A stretch of DNA of 12,445 nucleotides, taken from Chloroflexota bacterium (GTDB lineage: Bacteria > Chloroflexota > Anaerolineae > Promineifilales > Promineifilaceae). The stretch spans positions 1-12,445 of the forward strand of contig JAJRTP010000058.1 of assembly GCA_024278255.1 (NCBI GenBank), given 5' to 3'. Under the pieces are notes generated by a model. That model searched no databases. It saw only the letters and a list, made by a program, of their open reading frames with translations, and was not told the origin of the DNA. Shown in pieces: positions 7,585 through 12,445 of the stretch. The position numbers were made by a program, and so were the translations under genes. Positions within the stretch are counted from its first letter, which is position 1. Each line of letters begins with the position of its first letter.

Positions 7585-7594
7585 AAGGAGGTGA
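7585..7594 (+). promoter_or_regulatory. Strong ribosome binding site that fixes a GTG start
   Basis: AAGGAGGTGA is a near-perfect Shine-Dalgarno sequence ending 4 bases before the GTG at 7599. It supports GTG over the in-frame ATG eight codons downstream and stands out against the weak or absent sites of glycosyltransferases A and B. Confidence 0.85.
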
Positions 7595-7598
7595 CAGA

Positions 7599-8942
7599 GT
7601 GAAACCACTCCCAACCAAACGTATGTATCGCCGGACGGCCGTTATTTTCAGTGTCGTACTGGCCATCTTATTTACATTCATTATTGCCCAATCGTTAATC
7701 GCTTCAGGCGCGGATACAGAAGGTGTCCAAAATACAAACTCGCCGGTCAATCAGGATGGGGTGATTACGGATACAAACGATGCCTTGGCCGCCTATATGG
7801 CCGGTCATTATTTGCCACCGGACGTAGCCGCATTGTATTTAGTGACGCCTACGGTCCAGCCGCCGCAGCCAACGCCGACAACCGAACCCGATCAACCTGT
7901 AGCGCCACCCGTTATCATCGATAGCACGACATTAACTTATTTTGTTTACCTGCCCCTCGTATTTAACCCGCCCCCCGTCGTGGCCTTGACTGTTTCCCGG
8001 GCCAACAGCGCCAATCAATGGACCGTTTCCTGGGAAGATGGCGGGATAGGTGTAACCGGCTATGAGCTGCAAGAAGCCCAAAATCCCAATTTTAGTGGCG
8101 CTGTTACTATTTATGATGGGCCAAATCTGAACCATGTCGTCAGCGGGCACACTGCTTCCCCCAATAATGAGTATTACTATCGTGTACGGGCAAAAGTCGG
8201 CAGCCTCATAGGAAGTTGGTCCGCGACAGGTGTGGGTGTGGGAGCTTATTACGATGAATTCAATGATCCCACAACTGGTTGGGACAGGCGGCGCGTTACC
8301 CATATTGATGAAACCACAACCTGGTATGAGATCGAACCGGGCAAAAACTGGCTGATTGTACAGAGTCTGGATTCCTGGGATTGGGTGATTGCCAGCCCAT
8401 TGCGGCGCGCTCCCCAGCCTCCTTACGTCATTGAGTATAAGATCAAAGTAGCCAATCTGGGCAACCTGGTTTCTTCCGGAGCGGTATTTGGCGGTGATTG
8501 GAATGGCGGTTTATGCCCTGACAAATCAACTGTCGAGGGATGGTATCAACACACAGCTTGCTTTAATCACTTTTACAATACAAACGTTATCTGGTTTGAT
8601 CGCTTAAAGCTGTTGTTTGAACGGGTTGATACGCTGGTCTGGTGTCCCACTTGCATGGGCAGTCCCATGAAACGGCTGGGAGATATCGAGTCTGATCCGG
8701 ATAGAGTGCCGCTATTGAATAATGTCAGCCCGGATAATTGGAATACGTATCGTATTGAAGTGCGGGACAACAGCATCAAGTTTTTCGCCAATGGCGCGTT
8801 GCAAAATATCGTGGATGGCAGTACTGTTTATGGCGATACCCGTTGGATAAATGACCCTTATTTTGGCATTTTCGCTTCGACGGATGAGTATAGCAATTCT
8901 ACGGCGCGGGTTGAATATTATAAGATAACGCCGCTGGATTAG
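7599..8942 (+). CDS. Secreted membrane-anchored protein with Fn3-like and jellyroll-like domains
   Basis: 447 residues. A basic N-terminus and one hydrophobic segment (about 13-33) form a signal anchor or signal peptide. A Thr/Pro/Asp-rich low-complexity region (about 35-110, with TPTVQPPQPTPTTEP) leads to YFVYLPLVF (114-122), a segment like the YLPLV motifs I associate with Chloroflexota exported proteins. Next come a fibronectin type III-like domain (about 124-215, with WTVSW, GYELQEA and YYYRVRAKV) and a concanavalin-like/DUF1080-like beta-sandwich (about 217-447, with DEFND, YVIEYKIKV, WNTYRIEVRDNSIKFFANG and FGIFAS). Four cysteines (306, 321, 349, 352) include a CPTC pair. No catalytic motif is recognised, so a surface or binding role is likely. 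It sits between two glycosyltransferase pairs; its Thr/Ser-rich linker could be a glycosylation target, which is inference. Domain assignments are by eye. Confidence 0.82.
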   Translation: MKPLPTKRMYRRTAVIFSVVLAILFTFIIAQSLIASGADTEGVQNTNSPVNQDGVITDTNDALAAYMAGHYLPPDVAALYLVTPTVQPPQPTPTTEPDQPVAPPVIIDSTTLTYFVYLPLVFNPPPVVALTVSRANSANQWTVSWEDGGIGVTGYELQEAQNPNFSGAVTIYDGPNLNHVVSGHTASPNNEYYYRVRAKVGSLIGSWSATGVGVGAYYDEFNDPTTGWDRRRVTHIDETTTWYEIEPGKNWLIVQSLDSWDWVIASPLRRAPQPPYVIEYKIKVANLGNLVSSGAVFGGDWNGGLCPDKSTVEGWYQHTACFNHFYNTNVIWFDRLKLLFERVDTLVWCPTCMGSPMKRLGDIESDPDRVPLLNNVSPDNWNTYRIEVRDNSIKFFANGALQNIVDGSTVYGDTRWINDPYFGIFASTDEYSNSTARVEYYKITPLD

Positions 8943-8964
8943 TTGCTTTTGAGTTTTGACATAT

Positions 8965-9020
8965 AAACCTCAGAGGTTGGTAACAGATGACGTTACCAAA
9001 ATCTGAGGTTTTTGTGTTTT
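8965..9020 (+). terminator. Rho-independent terminator after the secreted protein gene
   Basis: The outer stem AAACCTCAGA (8965-8974) pairs exactly with 9002-9011, and the inner stem TTGGTAAC (8977-8984) with 8992-8999. A 2x2 internal loop separates them and a 7-base apical loop closes the hairpin. Eighteen paired bases are followed at once by TTGTGTTTT, a T-rich tail. It isolates the secreted protein gene from glycosyltransferase A'. Confidence 0.88.
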
Positions 9021-9028
9021 AGATGTGA

Positions 9029-9035
9029 GAGGTGA
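9029..9035 (+). promoter_or_regulatory. Ribosome binding site deciding the start of glycosyltransferase A'
   Basis: GAGGTGA lies just before the ATG at 9037. An in-frame GTG at 9025 overlaps this region, but only T-rich terminator tail lies upstream of it, so the ATG at 9037 is preferred (811 residues instead of 815). Confidence 0.65.
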
Positions 9036-9036
9036 C

Positions 9037-11472
9037 ATGCAGGCTAGGCGTCAGGGGCGTAAATCGTTATGGCTGGGCACGGCCGTACTCTTCCTCATGT
9101 ACGCTTTGGCCCTGACCAGTATGGTGCAAAAGTCGCCCACCTTTGACGAGCAGGGATTCATCACCCGCGGTCTGGGCTACCTGCGCGGCGAAAACCGGCA
9201 GATGCGTGTTGGCCATCCATTGGGGTTGAACACCATTAGCACCACGTTCCTGGTCAATGATCCTTCGGTCAGCCTGCCCACCGGCGATCCTTCCTGGCAG
9301 GAAACCGATTTTCACCGCCCCAGCGAACTGTTCCTCTGGGAAATAGGCAACAATGTAGAACACATCATGTTCCTGGCCCGGCTACCTACGATCTGGTTGG
9401 GGATGCTGCTGGCGGCTGTGGTGGGACGTTGGGCCTGGCGCATGTCTCGTTGGCGCTGGGCCGGCTTGCTGGCCTTGACGCTGATTGCTTTGGACCCCAA
9501 CATTTTAGCCAGTACCCGTTTGGCTACCACAGATTTGGGATTGGCCTTAGGAGCGGCCGTGGCCGGTTTTACCTTGTGTCGGTTTCTGTTACGGCCGTCC
9601 TGGACAAACGCCATCATCGCCGGAATCGGCCTGGGCTTGCTGCAAAACACCAAATTCACCGCCCTCCTCTTCATCCCTCTCTTTGGCCTGGTCATCCTCC
9701 TTTATTTTGGCCTGGCGATTTACGATTTACGATTGTCCCGCCACACCGTCTCCCCGTTCACCGATTACCGATTACCGCTCACCCTCCTGATGCTCCTCAC
9801 TGCCTACCCTATAGCTGCCTTTTTTACATTATGGGCCGCCTACGGTTTTCAGATTGGCCCCTTGCCGGCCGAACTGCCTGTCTTGCCCCAGTTGGCCGGC
9901 CTGACCCTGCCGCTCTCCCATCACATCGAACAGCTTTTGGACATCGGCGGCCGTTTGCAGGTAGAGACGCCCTCCTTTTTGCTGGGCCAATACAGCGATT
10001 CCGGCTGGTGGTATTATTTCCCCGCTGCCTTCCTCCTCAAGACCCCCCTGCCCACGCTAATTTTACTGCTATCTGCTTTCGTATTGCGTATTGCGTATTA
10101 CGTAAAACAACCCGCTGCCCGACTACCCGACTACCCGACTACCCGACTACCAGACCTCTTCAACGACGCTGCCCTCCTCATCCCCGCCCTCGGCTACTTT
10201 GCCATCGCTCTCACCAGCGAGATTAATCTCGGTTACCGCCATCTGCTGCCCGTCCTGCCTTTTCTCGCCGTATTTACCGCCAATTCCTTGGCCGCCTATC
10301 GCCCCCGCCTCCGTTCACAATTCACAATTCACAATTCGCAATTCACAATTCGTCTTCTTCCCATCCTTACCCTCTGGCTCCTCCTCACTACCTTGTGGAT
10401 TTATCCACACTTTCTCAGCTATTTCAACGTGCTGGCCGGCGGCCCGGACAACGGCTGGCGGGCATTGGTAGACAGCAATATTGATTGGGGGCAGGATTTA
10501 GGCGGCTTGAAGACGTGGCTGGACGAAAACGATGTGGAGCAAACCTGGCTCAGTTACTTTGGCGAGGCGCGGCCGGAATATTACGGCATCAATTACGTCG
10601 GCCTGGATAGTTGGCCGCCCCGTTTGATGAATCCGCAGGCACGGCCGTATGCCCCATCCAATCCCGCACCCGGCGTTTACGCCATCAGCGCCACCAACCT
10701 GCAAGGCGTTCACTTTGCCAACCACGATCAATTCGCCTGGTTCCGCCAGCGCGACCCCATTGCCAAAATCGGCTACAGTATCTTTCTGTATAACGTGCCC
10801 GCCGTTGGCCCGCCGGTAGACGTAGCCTGGGGTGGTATCCAGCCGGACGAGATTGCCCCGCAGGATTACGCCTTGCTGCAAAGTAATGACGTCACTTCCC
10901 GCTGGTTTGATCCGGCGCAAAGTTTGCTACGACCGTCCGGTGAAAATCGTTATTTGGTAGTGGGAGGGGATACGGCCGTACATCCCCTCATCGCCGCCCA
11001 AATAGCCGCTTACGACTCCATTGCCACCAATGACCAATACACTATCTACCGCCTGCCACTTGACGATCTCAGCCCGATTCGCTTAACAACTTTCCGGCAG
11101 GATGGCGGGGAGATTGGTTTTGCCGGAGGAGAAGTTGTGGGGGATACGGCCGTATCCGGCCAAACCCTCACCCTCATCACCCACTGGCAGCAGCAGGCCG
11201 ATCCTCGCCCTGTCAAAATCTTCATCCATTTGCTGGACGCCGACGGCAGGATTGCCGTCCAATGGGACGGCCTCGGCGCCATCTGGCAAGGCTGGCGACA
11301 GGGCGACCAACTACAGCAAATCCACGACATCCTCCTGCCGGATGATTTACCGCCCGGCTCCTACCAAATCCGCGCCGGACTTTACCATCCCGACACCGGC
11401 CAACGCTGGCTTACCGAGGACGGCAGCGATTTTGTGGTTGTCGACCAGGTAGAAATTGAGAGGGAGGGATAA
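9037..11472 (+). CDS. GT39-like membrane glycosyltransferase A' with fused C-terminal module
   Basis: An 811-residue paralogue of the protein at 3843-5543. Shared signatures: the acidic pair Asp37-Glu38 (FDEQ) after helix 1, STRLATTDLG, the long extracytoplasmic loop with FLLGQYSDSG, GYRHLLPVLPF, DSNIDWGQDL (479-488), ARPEYYGI and YAISATNLQG. The A-like part ends at about residue 590. The remaining 220 or so residues resemble the extracytoplasmic C-terminus of glycosyltransferase B: FIHLLDADG, VQWDGL, LPPGSYQIRAGLY and TGQRWL align with matching stretches there. This looks like a fusion of an A-type enzyme with the B-type module. Three micro-repeat regions are translated at about 227-249, 349-371 and 426-438, all in predicted cytoplasmic loops. 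The gene follows a terminator with no obvious promoter of its own, and its stop overlaps the next start. Confidence 0.88.
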   Translation: MQARRQGRKSLWLGTAVLFLMYALALTSMVQKSPTFDEQGFITRGLGYLRGENRQMRVGHPLGLNTISTTFLVNDPSVSLPTGDPSWQETDFHRPSELFLWEIGNNVEHIMFLARLPTIWLGMLLAAVVGRWAWRMSRWRWAGLLALTLIALDPNILASTRLATTDLGLALGAAVAGFTLCRFLLRPSWTNAIIAGIGLGLLQNTKFTALLFIPLFGLVILLYFGLAIYDLRLSRHTVSPFTDYRLPLTLLMLLTAYPIAAFFTLWAAYGFQIGPLPAELPVLPQLAGLTLPLSHHIEQLLDIGGRLQVETPSFLLGQYSDSGWWYYFPAAFLLKTPLPTLILLLSAFVLRIAYYVKQPAARLPDYPTTRLPDLFNDAALLIPALGYFAIALTSEINLGYRHLLPVLPFLAVFTANSLAAYRPRLRSQFTIHNSQFTIRLLPILTLWLLLTTLWIYPHFLSYFNVLAGGPDNGWRALVDSNIDWGQDLGGLKTWLDENDVEQTWLSYFGEARPEYYGINYVGLDSWPPRLMNPQARPYAPSNPAPGVYAISATNLQGVHFANHDQFAWFRQRDPIAKIGYSIFLYNVPAVGPPVDVAWGGIQPDEIAPQDYALLQSNDVTSRWFDPAQSLLRPSGENRYLVVGGDTAVHPLIAAQIAAYDSIATNDQYTIYRLPLDDLSPIRLTTFRQDGGEIGFAGGEVVGDTAVSGQTLTLITHWQQQADPRPVKIFIHLLDADGRIAVQWDGLGAIWQGWRQGDQLQQIHDILLPDDLPPGSYQIRAGLYHPDTGQRWLTEDGSDFVVVDQVEIEREG
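9715..9781. repeat. Two short heptamer arrays (TACGATT; CCGATTA family) in gene A'
   Basis: TACGATT occurs twice at 9721-9734 after a partial unit at 9715-9720. CCGTTCA, CCGATTA, CCGATTA and CCGCTCA then run in phase at 9754-9781. The second array shares its unit with the hairpin repeat of gene B (6667-6683). Together they encode about residues 227-249, an extra stretch in a loop where glycosyltransferase A has none of this sequence. Confidence 0.82.
10081..10108. repeat. Heptamer array GTATTGC, inverted relative to genes A and B
   Basis: Two exact GTATTGC units, then GTATTAC and GTAAAAC. The unit is the reverse complement of the GCAATAC repeat in glycosyltransferases A and B. Here it is translated as VLRIAYYVK, not as NTQYAIR. 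Confidence 0.9.
10118..10149. repeat. Octamer array CCCGACTA, four exact units, in gene A'
   Basis: Four perfect 8-bp units, followed by a partial unit (CC). They are translated as RLPDYPTTRLPD, an insertion absent from the same loop of glycosyltransferase A. The array lies 9 bases after the GTATTGC array, so two unrelated repeat families are nearly adjacent. Confidence 0.95.
10314..10348. repeat. Heptamer array TTCACAA, five units, in gene A'
   Basis: Units at 10314, 10321, 10328 and 10342 are exact and the fourth in order (10335) is TTCGCAA. They encode SQFTIHNSQFTI, in the loop before the last helix. This is the same protein position that carries the ACGCAAT array in the paralogue at 3843-5543. 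Confidence 0.95.
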
Positions 11473-12445
11473 TGGGACGCACAACTTCTCAACCTAATAC
11501 ACCTTCCCTATCCTCTCACTCCCTCACTCCCTCATCCCCTCACCCTGTCACCTTGTCACCCCGTCACCTGGTCATCATTCTGGCGCTCATCCTCCTCCTC
11601 GCCGCCTTCTTCCGCTTCTGGCAGCTTGGCAGCTTCCCACCCGGCTTCTACCACGACGAGGCGTACAACGGCCTGGACGCCCTCTCTCTGACGCAGGGCA
11701 AAACCTTCCCCCAATTCTACGAAGGCTGGGAACTGTATGCCCAGGACGCCCACGCGGAACGGCCGCCCGTAGAAACCCGCTTTCCCTTGTTTTTTGAGGG
11801 AAATTACGGCCGTGAACCCCTCCACATCTACCTCATGGCCCTCAACGTCAAACTATTTGGCCCCACCCCCTTCGCCGTTCGCGCCGTCCCCGCCCTCTTC
11901 GGCGTCCTCGCCGTCCTCACCACCTTCCTCGCCGCCAAAGCGTTATTTCGACCACCGACCACCGACCACCGGCCACCGATTACTATCATCACCCCCCTCG
12001 CTGCCGCCTTCGCCCTGGCCATCCTCTTCCCCGCTGTCCATTTCAGCCGCTTCGGCCTGCGCGCCATGCTCTTCGTTCCCATCGAAACCCTTGCCGTTTA
12101 CTTTTTTTGGAAAGCGGTCAATCGTCCTATCGCCCAATCTCTGATTTCTCGTTCCACTTTCTATTTTCTGCTCTCCGGTTTTCTCGTCGGATTTGGCCTT
12201 TACATTTACGCGGCCGCCCGCCTGTTTCCCTTGCTGTTTATCGTTTTTGTTCTATATTGGTTCTGGCGGGATCGGGCGGCATTGCGGGCGTATTGGTTAA
12301 ATGTGGGCTTGATGGGAGGCACGGCCGTACTCACCGCCCTCCCCCTCCTCATCTTCTTCTGGCAGTACCCCTACTTCTTCGTTTTCCGCATCGCCTACGT
12401 GGCCAACAAAGGGAAGGGCGCTGTAGAAGGCAAACCATACCTGAC
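11472..12445 (+). CDS. GT39-like membrane glycosyltransferase B', C-terminus beyond the window
   Basis: About 324 residues are visible. The hydrophobic first helix (about 33-49) is preceded by a Ser/Thr/Pro-rich cytoplasmic tail written by an octamer array. FPPGFYHDEAYNG places Asp62-Glu63 where glycosyltransferase B has VPPGLSQDE, and GREPLHIYLM matches GHEPLYHY of B, so it is B-like. SRFGLRAMLFVPIE parallels SRIGIRPIMEPLL of B. Several more helices follow before the window ends. The ATG overlaps the stop of A' (TAATG) and has a strong GGGAGGG site upstream, so it is translationally coupled. Codon use shifts from strongly C-ending to mixed near 12115 and back at 12321. Polyprenyl-phosphate-dependent sugar transfer outside the membrane is inferred from the family. 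Confidence 0.85.
   Translation, partial: MGRTTSQPNTPSLSSHSLTPSSPHPVTLSPRHLVIILALILLLAAFFRFWQLGSFPPGFYHDEAYNGLDALSLTQGKTFPQFYEGWELYAQDAHAERPPVETRFPLFFEGNYGREPLHIYLMALNVKLFGPTPFAVRAVPALFGVLAVLTTFLAAKALFRPPTTDHRPPITIITPLAAAFALAILFPAVHFSRFGLRAMLFVPIETLAVYFFWKAVNRPIAQSLISRSTFYFLLSGFLVGFGLYIYAAARLFPLLFIVFVLYWFWRDRAALRAYWLNVGLMGGTAVLTALPLLIFFWQYPYFFVFRIAYVANKGKGAVEGKPYL
11514..11569. repeat. Degenerate octamer array (consensus NNTCACYC), seven units, at the start of gene B'
   Basis: Seven in-phase 8-bp units with a constant TCA core run from 11514 to 11569, moving from a CTCACTC type to a TGTCACCT type. They encode about residues 15-33 of the cytoplasmic tail, the same region as the CAATACG array in glycosyltransferase B. 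Confidence 0.85.
11951..11978. repeat. Heptamer array ACCACCG, three exact units plus GCCACCG, in gene B'
   Basis: Units at 11951, 11958 and 11965 are exact and 11972-11978 is GCCACCG. Translated as about residues 160-169 (PPTTDHRPP) in a predicted cytoplasmic loop. Confidence 0.92.

Larger units (their letters stand above)
1132..12328. repeat. Dispersed palindromic octamer ACGGCCGT, 22 copies
   Basis: Start positions found by reading: 1132, 1601, 3487, 3665, 3876, 4321, 4543, 4664, 5082, 5627, 5924, 5948, 6431, 6984, 7635, 9079, 9591, 10641, 10972, 11146, 11806 and 12321. All are inside genes. Thirteen are read as Thr-Ala-Val, five as (Tyr/His)-Gly-Arg and four as Arg-Pro. At a moderate to high GC content, fewer than one copy is expected. 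The core CGGCCG occurs only about 14 more times with other flanks, so the outer A and T are part of the motif. None lies in the lipoprotein gene (1631-2563). Confidence 0.95.

Noticed and set aside
8965..9020. The hairpin after the secreted protein gene as a riboswitch or small RNA for A'
   Set aside because: A simple 18-bp stem with a T-rich tail right after a stop codon is a standard terminator; no conserved riboswitch core is visible.
9429..10226. A 265-codon plus-strand frame inside glycosyltransferase A'
   Set aside because: It overlaps the well-supported A' gene in another frame, is very rich in Pro, Arg and His, and its length is explained by GC-rich codons and by stop-free repeats.
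3769..11978. Possible CRISPR arrays in the tandem repeats
   Set aside because: Units are 7-8 bp and contiguous with no spacers, most lie inside intact genes, and no cas gene is present.
1132..12328. ACGGCCGT as a protein-level repeat (Thr-Ala-Val)
   Set aside because: Nine of 22 copies are read in the other two frames, as Gly-Arg or Arg-Pro, so amino-acid selection does not explain the word.

Overview
The window most likely comes from a Chloroflexota (Anaerolineae-like) bacterium. This is inferred from gene content and style: large GT-C glycosyltransferases with beta-rich C-terminal extensions, a secreted protein with an internal YLPLVF-type segment, and many 7-8 bp tandem micro-repeats. No rRNA or other marker gene is present to confirm it. 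No tRNA, rRNA, CRISPR array, transposase or phage gene was seen.

Layout. On the minus strand lie a PhnD-like substrate-binding lipoprotein (1631-2563) and, overlapping its stop codon, a membrane hybrid histidine kinase that runs off the left edge (1-1631). Together they look like a ligand-binding lipoprotein feeding a sensor kinase. Next, also on the minus strand, is a flippase-like integral membrane protein of the lysylphosphatidylglycerol synthase TM family (2731-3711). A divergent promoter region with a heptamer array follows. The plus strand then carries glycosyltransferase A (3843-5543), glycosyltransferase B (5573-7495), a secreted fibronectin-III/jellyroll-like protein (7599-8942, own promoter and strong ribosome binding site, followed by a clear terminator), glycosyltransferase A' (9037-11472) and glycosyltransferase B' (11472 to the right edge, partial). 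A and A' are paralogues and B and B' look alike, so the plus strand reads A-B, secreted protein, A'-B'. A' also carries a C-terminal module shared with B. The likely theme is extracytoplasmic glycosylation from lipid-linked sugars; the flippase-like protein and the secreted Thr/Pro-rich protein fit as possible partners, but no substrate can be read from the sequence.

Three unusual layers lie on top of the genes. First, the palindrome ACGGCCGT occurs 22 times, where well under one is expected by chance, and in all three codon frames, so it is maintained as DNA and not as protein. Second, around many of these sites the plus-strand composition changes abruptly from G/T-rich on the left to C/A-rich on the right; since the site is palindromic, this is the same asymmetry on both strands. 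Third, in-frame 7-8 bp tandem micro-repeat arrays sit in the four glycosyltransferase genes, and every one that can be placed falls in a predicted cytoplasmic loop or tail. Paralogues carry unrelated repeat families at the same protein position. These patterns are the part of the window most worth following up.
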